Positions 37,743 through 52,160 of a stretch of 64,000 bases of DNA are shown here, one piece after another. Where the stretch lies: positions 1,175,001 to 1,239,000 of the forward strand of contig NW_027490150.1 in the NCBI RefSeq assembly GCF_050948175.1, given 5' to 3'. The translations under genes were made by a program, and so were the position numbers. The notes below the pieces were generated by a model that was not told the origin of the DNA, did not search any database, and saw only the letters and a list, made by a program, of their open reading frames with translations. The number at the start of each line of letters is the position of its first letter. Within the stretch, counting starts at the first letter, position 1. The stretch comes from Xylocopa sonorina. Lineage: Eukaryota; Arthropoda; Insecta; Hymenoptera; Apidae.

Positions 37743-40700
37743 ATGAAACATAGAAATGAGATGCGATATCGCGTTTTAAGAAGCATTAGAAATCTATTGC
37801 TACGATACGTAGACATCTGCAAACGCTATTTCCTTGCAAGGAACTGTCGCATTTACATTCATTTGAATCGTAGACGAGGAATGCATAACACTTCGCAAAT
37901 CATATTATATCTTACCATGAAACATAGAAATGAGATGCGATATCGCGTTCTAAAAAGCATTAGAACTCTATTGCTACGATACGTAGACATCTGCAGACGC
38001 TATTTCCTAGCAGGGAAGTGTCGCATTTACATTCATTTGAAGTGTAGACGAGGAATACACGACACTTCGCAAATCATATTATATCTTACAATGAAACATA
38101 GAAATGAGATGCGATATCGCGTTTTAAGAAGCATTAGAAATCTATTGCTACGATACGTAGACATCTGCAAACGCTATTTCCTAGCGAGGAAGTGTCGCAT
38201 TCACACACATTTGAAGTGTAGACGAGGAATACATGACACTTCGCAAATCTTATTATATCTTACCGTGATACATAGAAATGAGATGCGATATCGCGTTTTA
38301 AGAAGCATTAGAACTCTATTGCTACGATACCTAGACATCTGCAGACGCTATTTCCTTGCAAGGAAGTGTCGCATTTACATTCAGTTGAAGTGTAGACGAG
38401 GAATACATAGCACTTCGCAAATCATATTATATCTTACCATGAAACATAGAAATGAGATGCGATATCGCGTTTTAGGAATCATAAGAACTCTATTGCTACG
38501 ATACGTAGACATCTGCAAACGCTATTTCCTTGCAAGGAACTGTCGCATTTACATTCATTTGAATCGTAGACGAGGAATGCATAACACTTCGCAAATCATA
38601 TTATATCTTACCATGAAACATAGAAATGAGATGCGATATCGCGTTCTAAAAAGCATTAGAACTCTATTGCTACGATACGTAGACATCTGCAGACGCTATT
38701 TCCTAGCAGGGAAGTGTCGCATTTACATTCATTTGAAGTGTAGACGAGGAATACATGACACTTCGCAAATCATATTATATCTTACCATGAAACATAGAAA
38801 TGAGATGCGATATCGCGTTTTAAGAAACATTAGAAATCTATTGCTACGATACGTAGACATCTGCAAACGCTATTTCCTAGCGAGGAAGTGTCGCATTCAC
38901 ATTCATTTGAAGTGTAGACGAGGAATACATGACACTTCGCAAATCTTATTATATCTTACCGTGATACATAAAAATGAGATGCGATATCGCGTTTTAAGAA
39001 GCATTAGAACTCTATTGCTACGATACCTAGAAATCTGCAGACGCTATTTCCTTGCAAGGAAGTGTCGCATTTACATTCAATTGAAGTGTAGACGAGGAAT
39101 ACACAGCACTTCGCAAATCATATTATATCTTACCATGAAACATAGAAATGAGATGCGATATCGCGTTTTAGGAATCATAAGAACTCTATTGCTACGATAC
39201 GTAGACATCTGCAAACGCTATTTCCTTACAAGGAAGTGTCGCATTTACACGCATTTGAAGTGTAGACGAGGAATACATGACACTTCGCAAATCTTATTAT
39301 ATCTTACCGTGATACATAGAAATGAGATGCGATATCGCGTTTTAAGAAGCATTAGAACTCTATTGCTACGATACCTAGACATCTGCAGACGCTATTTCCT
39401 TGCAAGGAAGTGTCGCATTTACATTCAATTGAAGTGTAGACGAGGAATACATAGCACTTCGCAAATCATATTATATCTTACCATGAAACATAGAAATGAG
39501 ATGCGATATCGCGTTTTAGGAATCATAAGAACTCTATTGCTACGATACGTAGACATCTGCAAACGCTATTTCCTTGCAAGGAACTGTCGCATTTACATTC
39601 ATTTGAATCGTAGACGAGGAATGCATAACACTTCGCAAATCATATTATATCTTACCATGAAACATAGAAATGAGATGCGATATCGCGTTCTAAAAAGCAT
39701 TAGAACTCTATTGCTACGATACGTAGACATCTGCAGACGCTATTTCCTAGCAGGGAAGTGTCGCATTTACATTCATTTGAAGTGTAGACGAGGAATACAC
39801 GACACTTCGCAAATCATATTATATCTTACCATGAAACATAGAAATGAGATGCGATATCGCGTTTTAAGAAGCATTAGAAATCTATTGCTACGATACGTAG
39901 ACATCTGCAAACGCTATTTCCTAGCGAGGAAGTGTCGCATTCACACTCATTTGAAGTGTAGACGAGGAATACATGACACTTCGCAAATCTTATTATATCT
40001 TACCGTGATACATAGAAATGAGATGCGATATCGCGTTTTAAGAAGCATTAGAACTCTATTGCTACGATACCTAGACATCTGCAGACGCTATTTCCTTGCA
40101 AGGAAGTGTCGCATTTACATTCAATTGAAGTGTAGACGAGGAATACATAGCACTTCGCAAATCATATTATATCTTACCATGAAACATAGAAATGAGATGC
40201 GATATCGCGTTTTAGGAATCATAAGAACTCTATTGCTACGATACGTAGACATCTGCAAACGCTATTTCCTTGCAAGGAACTGTCGCATTTACATTCATTT
40301 GAATCGTAGACGAGGAATGCATAACACTTCGCAAATCATATTATATCTTACCATGAAACATAGAAATGAGATGCGATATCGCGTTCTAAAAAGCATTAGA
40401 ACTCTATTGCTACGATACGTAGACATCTGCAGACGCTATTTCCTAGCAGGGAAGTGTCGCATTTACATTCATTTGAAGTGTAGACGAGGAATACACGACA
40501 CTTCGCAAATCATATTATATCTTACCATGAAACATAGAAATGAGATGCGATATCGCGTTTTAAGAAGCATTAGAAATCTATTGCTACGATACGTAGACAT
40601 CTGCAAACGCTATTTCCTAGCGAGGAAGTGTCGCATTCACACTCATTTGAAGTGTAGACGAGGAATACATGACACTTCGCAAATCTTATTATATCTTACC

Positions 40701-41350
40701 GTGATACATAGAAATGAGATGCGGTATCGCGTTTTAAGAAGCATTAGAACTCTATTGCTACGATACCTAGACATCTGCAGACGCTATTTCCTTGCAAGGA
40801 AGTGTCGCATTTACATTCAGTTGAAGTGTAGACGAGGAATACGTAGCACTTCGCAAATCATATTATATCTTACCATGAAACATAGAAATGAGATGCGATA
40901 TCGCGTTTTAGGAATCATAAGAACTCTATTGCTACGATACGTAGACATCTGCAAACGCTATTTCCTTGCAAGGAACTGTCGCATTTACATTCATTTGAAT
41001 CGTAGACGAGGAATGCATAACACTTCGCAAATCATATTATATCTTACCATGAAACATAGAAATGAGATGCGATATCGCGTTCTAAAAAGCATTAGAACTC
41101 TATTGCTACGATACGTAGACATCTGCAGACGCTATTTCCTAGCAGGGAAGTGTCGCATTTTCATTCATTTGAAGTGTAGACGAGGAAAACATGACACTTC
41201 GCAAATCATATTATATCTTACCATGAAACATAGAAATGAGATGCGATATCGCGTTTTAAGAAGCATTAGAAATCTATTGCTACGATACGTAGACATCTGC
41301 AAACGCGATTTCCTTGCAAGGAAGTGTCGCATTTACATTCATTTGAAGTG
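37743..41350. repeat. Tetramer higher-order repeat block (696-bp unit)
   Basis: GAACTGTCGC, a rare variant of the GAAGTGTCGC box, marks unit positions at 37841, 38537, 39581, 40277 and 40973. Spacings are 696, 1,044, 696 and 696 bp, that is 4, 6, 4 and 4 monomers. The four monomers are ordered: GGAACTG type with GAATCG; GTTCTAAAAAGC with CAGGGAAG; AGAAATC with GCGAGG; and the CCGTGATACATAG type with TTCAATTG or TTCAGTTG. The 6-monomer interval has an extra dimer marked TTACAAGG and ACACGCATTTG. The same tetramer starts the 33-mer units. Confidence 0.88.
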
Positions 41351-42250
41351 TAGACGAGGAATACATAACACTTCGCAAATCATATTATATCTTACCATGA
41401 AAAATAGAAATGAGATGCGATATCGCGTTTTAAGAAGCATTAGAACTCTATTGCTACGATACGTAGACATCTGCAAACGCTATTTCCTTGCAAGGAAGTG
41501 TCGCACTTACATTCATTCGAATCGTAAACGAGGAATGCATAACACTTCGCGAATCATATCATATCTTACCATGAAACATAGGAATGAGATGCGGTATCGC
41601 GTTTTAAGAAGCATTAGATCTCTATTGCTGCGATACCTAGACATCTGCAGACGCTATTTCCTAGCAAGGAAGTGTCGCATTTACATTCATTTGAAGTGTA
41701 GACGAGGAATACATGATACTTCGCAAATCATATTATATCTTAACATGAAACATAGAAATGAGATGCGATATCGCGTTTTAAGAAGCATTAGAAATCTATA
41801 GCTACGATACGTAGACATCTGCAGACGCTATTTCCTAGCAGGGAAGTGTCGCATTCACATTCATTTGAAGTGTAGACGAGGAATACATAACACTTCGCAA
41901 ATCATATTATATCTTACCATGAAACATAGAAATGAGATGCAATATCGCGATTTAAGAATCATAAGAACTCTATTGCTGCGATACCTAGACATCTGCAGAC
42001 GCTATTTCCTAGCAAGGAAGTGTCGCATTTACATTCATTTGAATCGTAGACGAGGAATGTATATCACTTCGCAATGAATATTATATCTTATCATGAAACA
42101 TAGATATGAGATGCTATATCTCGTTTTAAGAAGCATTTGAACTCTATTGCTACGATACGTAGACATCTGCAAACGCTATTTCCTTGCAAGCTAGTGTCCC
42201 ATTTACATTCATTTGAATCGTAGACGAGGAATGCATAACACTTCGCAATG
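41350..42250. repeat. Array junction segment with the trimer cassette
   Basis: It holds one copy of the AAAAATAG trimer cassette (41399), a TGTATATCACTTCGCAATG monomer (42057), and a monomer with GCATTTGAACTC (in-frame TGA near 42137) and GCAAGCTAGTG. CTATAGCTACG near 41795 puts TAG in the forward frame. The same order of marked monomers is seen near 9200-9560, 15300-15640, 18070-18420, 55640-56000 and 60000-60340. Confidence 0.7.
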
Positions 42251-45250
42251 AATATTTTATCTTACCATGAAACATAGAAATGAGATGCGATATCGCGTTT
42301 TAAGTAGCATTAGAAATCTGTTGCTACGATACGTAGACATCTGCAAACGCTATTTCCTAGCGAGGAAGTGTCGCATTCACATTCATTTGAAGTGTGGACG
42401 AGGAATACATAACACTTCGCAAATCATATTATATCTTACCATGAAACATAGAAATGAGATGCAATATCGCGATTTAAGAATCATAAGAACTCTATTGCTA
42501 CGATACGCAGACATCTGCAAACGCCATTTCCTTGCAAGGAAGTGTCGCATTTACATTCATTTGAAGTGTAGACGAGGAATGCATAACACTTCGCAAATCA
42601 TATTATATCTTACCATGAAAAATAGAAATGAGATGCGATATCGCGTTTTAAGAAGCATTAGAACTCTATTGCTATGATACGTAGACATCTGCAAACGCTA
42701 TTTCCTTGCAAGGAAGTGTCGCATTTACATTCATTTGAATCGTAGACGAGGAATGCATAACACTTTGCAAATCATATTATATCTTACCATGAAACATAGA
42801 AATGAGATGCGATATCACGTTCTAAAAAGCAATAGAACTCTATTGCTACGATACCTAGACATCTGCAGACGCTATTTCCTTGCGAGGAAGTGTCGCATTT
42901 ACATTCAATTGAAGTGTAGACGAGGAATACATAGCACTTCGCAAATCATATTATATCTTACCATGAAACATAGAAATGAGATGCGATATCGCGTTTTAAA
43001 AATCATAAGAACTCTATTGCTACGATACGTAGACATCTGCAAACGCTATTTCCTAGCGAGGAAGTGTCGCATTCACATTCACTTGAAGTGTAGACGAGGA
43101 ATACATGACACTTCGCAAATCATATTATATCTTACCGTGATACATAGAAATGAGATGCGATATCGCGTTTTAAGAAGCATTAGAACTCTATTGCTACGAT
43201 ACCTAGACATCTGCAGACGCTATTTCCTTTCAAGGAAGTGTCGCATTTACATTCATTTGAAGTGTAGACGAGGAATACATGACACTTCGCAAATCATATT
43301 ATATCTTACCATGAAACATAGAAATGAGATGCGATATCACGTTCTAAAAAGCAATAGAACTCTATTGCTACGATACCTAGACATCTGCAAACGCTATTTC
43401 CTAGCGAGGAAGTGTCGCATTCACATTCATTTGAAGTGTAGACGAGGAATACATGACACTTCGCAAATCATATTATATCTTACCGTGGTACATAGAAATG
43501 AGATGCGATATCGCGTTTTAAGAATCATAAGAACTCTATTGCTACGATACGTAGACATCTGCAAACGCTATTTCCTTGCGAGGGAGTGTCGCATTTACAT
43601 TCATTTGAAGTGTAGACGAGGAATACATGACACTTCGCAAATCATATTATATCTTACCATGAAACATAGAAATGAGATGCGATATCGCGTTTTATGAAGC
43701 ATCAGAAATCCATTGCTACGATACGTAGACGTCTGCAAACGCTATTTCCTTGCAAGGAAATGTCGCATTTACATTCATTTGAAGTGTAGACGAGGAATAC
43801 ATAACACTTCGCAAATCATATTATACCTTACCATGAAACATAGAAATGAGATGCGATATCGCGTTTTAAGGATCATAAGAACTCTATTGCTACGATACGT
43901 AGACATCTGCAAACGCTATTTCCATGCAAGGGGGTGTCGCATTTACATTCATTTGAATCGTAGACGAGGAATGCATAACACTTCGCAATGAATATTATAT
44001 CTTACCATGAAACATAGAAATGAGATGCGATATCGCGTTTTAAGTAGCATTAGAAATCTGTTGCTACGATACGTAGACATCTGCAAACGCTATTTCCTAG
44101 CGAGGAAGTGTCGCATTCACATTCATTTGAAGTGTAGACAAGGAATACATAACACTTCGCAAATCATATTATATCTTACCATGAAACATAGAAATGAGAT
44201 GCAATATCGCGATTTAAGAATCATAAGAACTCTATTGCTACGATACGCAGACATCTGCAAACGCCATTTCCTTGCAAGGAAGTGTCGCATTTACATTCAT
44301 TTGAAGTGTAGACGAGGAATACATAACACTTCGCAAATCATATTATATCTTACCATGAAAAATAGAAATGAGATGCGATATCGCGTTTTAAGAAGCATTA
44401 GAACTCTATTGCTATGATACGTAGACATCCGCAAACGCTATTTCCTTGCAAGGAAGTGTCGCATTTACATTCATTTGAATCGTAAACGAGGAATGCATAA
44501 CACTTTGCAAATCATATTATATCTTACCATGAAACATAGAAATGAGATGCGATATCACGTTCTAAAAAGCAATAGAACTCTATTGCTACGATACCTAGAC
44601 ATCTGCAGACGCTATTTCCTTGCGAGGAAGTGTCGCATTTACATTCAATTGAAGTGTAGACGAGGAATACATAGCACTTCGCAAATCATATTATATCTTA
44701 CCATGAAACATAGAAATGAGATGCGATATCGCGTTTTAAAAATCATAAGAACTCTATTGCTACGATACGTAGACATCTGCAAACGCTATTTCCTAGCGAG
44801 GTAGTGTCGCATTCACATTCATTTGAAGTGTAGACGAGGAATACATGACACTTCGCAAATCATATTATATCTTACCGTGATACATAGAAATGAGATGCGA
44901 TATCGCGTTTTAAGAAGCATTAGAACTCTATTGCTACGATACCTAGACATCTGCAGATGCTATTTCCTTTCAAGGAAGTGTCGCATTTACATTCATTTGA
45001 AGTGTAGACGAGGAATACATGACACTTCGCAAATCATATTATATCTTACCATGAAACATAGAAATGAGATGCGATATCACGTTCTAAAAAGCAATAGAAC
45101 TCTATTGCTACGATACCTAGACATCTGCAAACGCTATTTCCTAGCGAGGAAGTGTCGCATTCACATTCATTTGAAGTGTAGACGAGGAATACATGACACT
45201 TCGCAAATCATATTATATCTTACCGTGGTACATAGAAATGAGGTGCGATA
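42250..45250. repeat. 10-monomer duplication (1,740-bp offset)
   Basis: The segment from about 42250 to 43510 recurs at about 43990-45250 at an offset of exactly 1,740 bp (42267 and 44007; 42735 and 44475). Shared rare marks are GTAGCATTAGAAATCTGTTGC, GATGCAATATCGCGATTTAAG, CTATGATACGTAG (in-frame TGA), CACTTTGCAAATC and ATATCACGTTCTAAAAAGC. The first copy has TGTGGACG (42394) and the second TGTAGACAAGG (44137). Confidence 0.85.
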
Positions 45251-45559
45251 TCGCGTTTTAAGAAGCATTAGAACTCTATTGCTACGATATGTAGACATCT
45301 GCAAACGCTATTTCCTAGCGAGGAAGTGTCGCATTCACATTCATTTGAAGTGTAGACGAGGAATACATGACAATTCGCAAATCATATTATATCTTACCGT
45401 GATACATAGAAATGAGATGCGATATCGCGTTTTAAGAAGCATTAGAACTCTATTGCTACGATACCTAGACATCTCCAGACGCTATTACCTTGCAAGGAAG
45501 TGTCGCATTTACATTCATTTGAAGTGTAGACGAGGAATACATGACACTTCGCAAATCAT

Positions 45560-48500
45560 ATTATATTTTACCATGAAACATTGAAATGAGATGCGATATC
45601 GCCTTTTAAAAAGCATTAGAAATCTAGTGCTACGATACGTAGACTTCTGCAAACGCTATTTCCTAGCGAGGAAGTGTCGCATTCACATTCATTTGAAGTG
45701 TAGACGAGGAATACATGACACCGCGCAAATCTTATTATATCTTACTGTGATACATAGAAATGAGATGCGATATCGCGTTTTAAGAAGCATTAGATCTCTA
45801 TTGCTACGATACCAAAGCATCTGCAGACGCTATTTCCTAGCAAGGAAGTGTCGCATTTACATTCATTTGAATCGTAGACGAGGAAAGCATAACACTTCGC
45901 AATGAATATTATATCTTACCATGTAACATAGAAATGAGATGCGATATCGCGTTTTAAGTAACATTAGAAATCTATTGCTACGATACGTAGACATCTGCAA
46001 ACGCTATTTCCTAGCGAGGAAGTGTCGCATTCACATTCATTTGAAGTGTAGACGAGGAATACATAACACTTCGCAAATCATATTATATCTTACCATGAAA
46101 AATAGAAATGAGATGCGATATCGCGTTTTAAGAAGCATTAGAACTCTATTGCTACGATACGTAGACATCTGCAAACGCTATTTCCTTGCAAGGAAGTGTC
46201 GCATTTACATTCATTTGAATCGTAGACGAGGAATGCATAACACTTCGCAAATCATATCATATCTTACCATGAAACATAGGAATGAGATGCGGTATCGCGT
46301 TTTAAGAAGCATTAGATCTCTATTGCTGCGATACCTAGACATCTGCAGACGCTATTTCCTAGCAAGGAAGTGTCGCATTTACATTCATTTGAAGTGTAGA
46401 CGAGGAATACATGATACTTCGCAAATCATATTATATCTTAACATGAAACATAGAAATGAGATGCGATATCGCGTTTTAAGAAGCATTAGAAATCTATTGC
46501 TACGATACGTAGACATCTGCAGACGCTATTTCCTTGCGAGGAAGTGTCGCATTTACATTCAATTGAAGTGTAGACGAGGAATACATAGCACTTCGCAAAT
46601 CATATTATATCTTACCATGAAACATAGAAATGAGATGCGATATCGCGTTTTAAGAATCATAAGAACTCTATTGCTACGATACGTAGACATCTGCAAACGC
46701 TATTTCCTTACAAGGAAGTGTCGCATTTACACGCATTTGAAGTGTAGACGAGGAATACATAACACATCGCAAATCATATTATATCTTACCATGAAACATA
46801 GGAATGAGATGCGATATCGCGTTTTAAGAAGCATTAGATCTCTATTGCTGCGATACCTAGACATCTGCAGACGCTATTTCCTAGCAAGGAAGTGTCGCAT
46901 TTACATTCATTTGAAGTGTAGACGAGGAATACATAGCACTTCGCAAATCATATTATATCTTACCAAGGAACATAGGAATGAGATGCGATATCGCGTTTTA
47001 AGAAGCATTAGATCTCTATTGCTACGATACCAAGACATCTGCAGACGCTATTTCCTAGCAAGGAAGTGTCGCATTTACATTCATTTGAATCGTAGACGAG
47101 GAAAGCACAACACTTCGCAATGAATATTATATCTTACCATGTAGCATAGAAATGAGATGCGATATCGCGTTTTAAGTATCATTAGAAATCTATTGCTACG
47201 ATACGTAGACATCTGCAAACGCTATTTCCTAGCGAGGAAGTGTCGCATTCACATTCATTTGAAGTGTAGACGAGGAATACATAACACTTCGCAAATCATA
47301 TTATATCTTACCATGAAAAATAGAAATGAGATGCGATATCGCGTTTTAAGAAGCATTAGAACTCTACTGCTACGATACGTAGACATCTGCAAACGCTATT
47401 TCCTTGCAAGGAAGTGTCGCATTTACATTCATTTGAATCGTAGACGAGGAATGCATAACACTTCGCAAATCATATCATATCTTACCATGAAACATAGGAA
47501 TGAGATGCGGTATCGCGTTTTAAGAAGCATTAGATCTCTATTGCTGCGATACCTAGACATCTGCAGACGCTATTTCCTAGCAAGGAAGTGTCGCATTTAC
47601 ATTCATTTGAAGTGTAGACGAGGAATACATGATACTTCGCAAATCATATTATATCTTAACATGAAACATAGAAATGAGATGCGATATCGCGTTTTAAGAA
47701 GCATTAGAAATCTATTGCTACGATACGTAGACATCTGCAGACGCTATTTCCTTGCGAGGAAGTGTCGCATTTACATTCAATTGAAGTGTAGACGAGGAAT
47801 ACATAGCACTTCGCAAATCATATTATATCTTACCATGAAACATAGAAATGAGATGCGATATCGCGTTTTAAGAATCATAAGAACTCTATTGCTACGATAC
47901 GTAGACATCTGCAAACGCTATTTCCTTACAAGGAAGTGTCGCATTTACACGCATTTGAAGTGTAGACGAGGAATACATAACACATCGCAAATCATATTAT
48001 ATCTTACCATGAAACATAGGAATGAGATGCGATATCGCGTTTTAAGAAGCATTAGATCTCTATTGCTGCGATACCTAGACATCTGCAGACGCTATTTCCT
48101 AGCAAGGAAGTGTCGCATTTACATTCATTTGAAGTGTAGACGAGGAATACATAGCACTTCGCAAATCATATTATATCTTACCAAGGAACATAGGAATGAG
48201 ATGCGATATCGCGTTTTAAGAAGCATTAGATCTCTATTGCTACGATACCAAGACATCTGCAGACGCTATTTCCTAGCAAGGAAGTGTCGCATTTACATTC
48301 AATTGAAGTGTAGACGAGGAATACATAGCACTTCGCAAATCATATTATATCTTACCATGAAACATAGAAATGAGATGCGATATCGCGTTTTAAGAATCAT
48401 AAGAACTCTATTGCTACGATACGTAGACATCTGCAAACGCTATTTCCTTACAAGGAAGTGTCGCATTTACACGCATTTGAAGTGTAGACGAGGAATACAT

Positions 48501-49740
48501 AACACATCGCAAATCATATTATATCTTACCATGAAACATAGGAATGAGATGCGATATCGCGTTTTAAGAAGCATTAGATCTCTATTGCTGCGATACCTAG
48601 ACATCTGCAGACGCTATTTCCTAGCAAGGAAGTGTCGCATTTACATTCATTTGAAGTGTAGACGAGGAATACATAGCACTTCGCAAATCATATTATATCT
48701 TACCAAGGAACATAGGAATGAGATGCGATATCGCGTTTTAAGAAGCATTAGATCTCTATTGCTACGATACCAAGACATCTGCAGACGCTATTTCCTAGCA
48801 AGGAAGTGTCGCATTTACATTCATTTGAATCGTAGACGAGGAAAGCACAACACTTCGCAATGAATATTATATCTTACCATGTAGCATAGAAATGAGATGC
48901 GATATCGCGTTTTAAGTATCATTAGAAATCTATTGCTACGATACGTAGACATCTGCAAACGCTATTTCCTAGCGAGGAAGTGTCGCATTCACATTCATTT
49001 GAAGTGTAGACGAGGAATACATAACACTTCGCAAATCATATTATATCTTACCATGAAAAATAGAAATGAGATGCGATATCGCGTTTTAAGAAGCATTAGA
49101 ACTCTACTGCTACGATACGTAGACATCTGCAAACGCTATTTCCTTGCAAGGAAGTGTCGCATTTACATTCATTTGAATCGTAGGCGAGGAATGCATAACA
49201 CTTCGCAAATCATATCATATCTTACCATGAAACATAGGAATGAGATGCGGTATCGCGTTTTAAGAAGCATTAGATCTCTATTGCTGCGATACCTAGACAT
49301 CTGCAGACGCTATTTCCTAGCAAGGAAGTGTCGCATTTACATTCATTTGAAGTGTAGACGAGGAATACATGATACTTCGCAAATCATATTATATCTTAAC
49401 ATGAAACATAGAAATGAGATGCGATATCGCGTTTTAAGAAGCATTAGAAATCTATTGCTACGATACGTAGACATCTGCAGGCGCTATTTCCTAGCAGGGA
49501 AGTGTCGCATTCACATTCATTTGAAGTGTAGACGAGGAATACATAACACTTCGCAAATCATATTATATCTTACCATGAAACATAGAAATGAGATGCAATA
49601 TCGCGATTTAAGAATCATAAGAACTCTATTGCTACGATACGTAGACATCTGCAAACGCTATTTCCATGCAAGGGAGTGTCGCATTTACATTCATTTGAAT
49701 CGTAGACGAGGAATGCATAACTCTTCGCAATGAATATTAT
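45560..49740. repeat. Nested 7- and 10-monomer repeats
   Basis: Blocks beginning with ACCATGTA(A/G)CATAG followed by TTTTAAGTA(AC/TC)ATTAG start near 45922, 47138 and 48878. The first spacing is 1,218 bp (7 monomers, 45939 to 47157). The second is 1,740 bp (10 monomers, 47157 to 48897) because an internal trimer of 522 bp is present twice, near 47775 and 48297. GAGGAAAGCA closes each block. The ATGTA start removes the MKHR start of the forward frame with a TAG or TAA. Confidence 0.82.
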
Positions 49741-49748
49741 ATCTTACC

Positions 49749-52160
49749 ATGAAACATAGAAATGAGATGCGATATCGCGTTTTAAGTAGCATTAGAAATC
49801 TGTTGCTACGATACGTAGACATCTGCAAACGCTATTTCCTAGCGAGGAAGTGTCGCATTCACATTCATTTGAAGTGTAGACGAGGAATACATAACACTTC
49901 GCAAATCATATTATATCTTACCATGAAACATAGAAATGAGATGCAATATCGCGATTTAAGAATCATAAGAACTCTATTGCTACGATACGCAGACATCTGC
50001 AAACGCCATTTCCTTGCAAGGAAGTGTCGCATTTACATTCATTTGAAGTGTAGACGAGGAATACATGACACTTCGCAAATCATATTATATCTTACCATGA
50101 AACATAGAAATGAGATGCGATATCGCGTTTTAAGAAGCATTAGAAATCTATTGCTACGATACGTAGACATCTGCAAACGCTATTTCCTAGCGAGGAAGTG
50201 TCGCATTCACATTCATTTGAAGTGTAGACGAGGAATACATGACACTTCGCAAATCATATTATATCTTACCGTGATACATAGAAATGAGATGCGATATCGC
50301 GTTTTAAGAAGCATTAGAACTCTATTGCTACGATACGTAGACATCTGCAAACGCTATTTCCTAGCGAGGAAGTGTCGCATTCACATTCATTTGAAGTGTA
50401 GACGAGGAATACATGACAATTCGCAAATCATATTATATCTTACCGTGATACATAGAAATGAGATGCGATATCGCGTTTTAAGAAGCATTAGAACTCTATT
50501 GCTACGATACCTAGACATCTGCAGACGCTATTACCTTGCAAGGAAGTGTCGCATTTACATTCATTTGAAGTGTAGACGAGGAATACATGACACTTCGCAA
50601 ATCATATTATATCTTACCATGAAACATAGAAATGAGATGCGATATCGCGTTTTAAGAAGCATTAGAACTCTATTGCTACGATACGTAGACATCTGCAAAC
50701 GCTATTTCCATGCAAGGGAGTGTCGCATTTACATTCATTTGAATCGTAGACGAGGAATGCATAACACTTCGCAATGAATATTATATCTTACCATGAAACA
50801 TAGAAATGAGATGCGATATCGCGTTTTAAGTAGCATTAGAAATCTGTTGCTACGATACGTAGACATCTGCAAACGCTATTTCCTAGCGAGGAAGTGTCGC
50901 ATTCACATTCATTTGAAGTGTAGACGAGGAATACATAACACTTCGCAAATCATATTATATCTTACCATGAAACATAGAAATGAGATGCAATATCGCGATT
51001 TAAGAATCATAAGAACTCTATTGCTACGATACGCAGACATCTGCAAACGCCATTTCCTTGCAAGGAAGTGTCGCATTTACATTCATTTGAAGTGTAGACG
51101 AGGAATACATAACACTTCGCAAATCATATTATATCTTACCATGAAAAATAGAAATGAGATGCGATATCGCGTTTTAAGAAGCATTAGAACTCTATTGCTA
51201 TGATACGTAGACATCTGCAAACGCTATTTCCTTGCAAGGAAGTGTCGCATTTACATTCATTTGAATCGTAAACGAGGAATGCATAACACTTTGCAAATCA
51301 TATTATATCTTACCATGAAACATAGAAATGAGATGCGATATCACGTTCTAAAAAGCAATAGAACTCTATTGCTACGATACCTAGACATCTGCAGACGCTA
51401 TTTCCTTGCGAGGAAGTGTCGCATTTACATTCAATTGAAGTGTAGACGAGGAATACATAGCACTTCGCAAATCATATTATATCTTACCATGAAACATAGA
51501 AATGAGATGCGATATCGCGTTTTAAAAATCATAAGAACTCTATTGCTACGATACGTAGACATCTGCAAACGCTATTTCCTAGCGAGGAAGTGTCGCATTC
51601 ACATTCATTTGAAGTGTAGACGAGGAATACATGACACTTCGCAAATCATATTATATCTTACCGTGATACATAGAAATGAGATGCGATATCGCGTTTTAAG
51701 AAGCATTAGAACTCTATTGCTACGATACCTAGACATCTGCAGACGCTATTTCCTTTCAAGGAAGTGTCGCATTTACATTCATTTGAAGTGTAGACGAGGA
51801 ATACATGACACTTCGCAAATCATATTATATCTTACCATGAAACATAGAAATGAGATGCGATATCACGTTCTAAAAAGCAATAGAACTCTATTGCTACGAT
51901 ACCTAGACATCTGCAAACGCTATTTCCTAGCGAGGAAGTGTCGCATTCACATTCATTTGAAGTGTAGACGAGGAATACATGACACTTCGCAAATCATATT
52001 ATATCTTACCGTGGTACATAGAAATGAGGTGCGATATCGCGTTTTAAGAAGCATTAGAACTCTATTGCTACGATATGTAGACATCTGCAAACGCTATTTC
52101 CTAGCGAGGAAGTGTCGCATTCACATTCATTTGAAGTGTAGACGAGGAATACATGACAAT
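49749..52160. repeat. Third copy of the 42-45 kb block (39-monomer offset)
   Basis: The segment 50793 to about 52150 matches 44007 to about 45365 at 6,786 bp (39 monomers; also 44475 and 51261). At about 52160 the offset drops to 6,612 bp (38 monomers; ATGAAACAT at 45573 and 52185), so this copy lost one monomer. The join reads AATCATATAATATTTTACC. The segment 49749-50792 starts with the same type of monomer, six monomers upstream. Confidence 0.82.
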
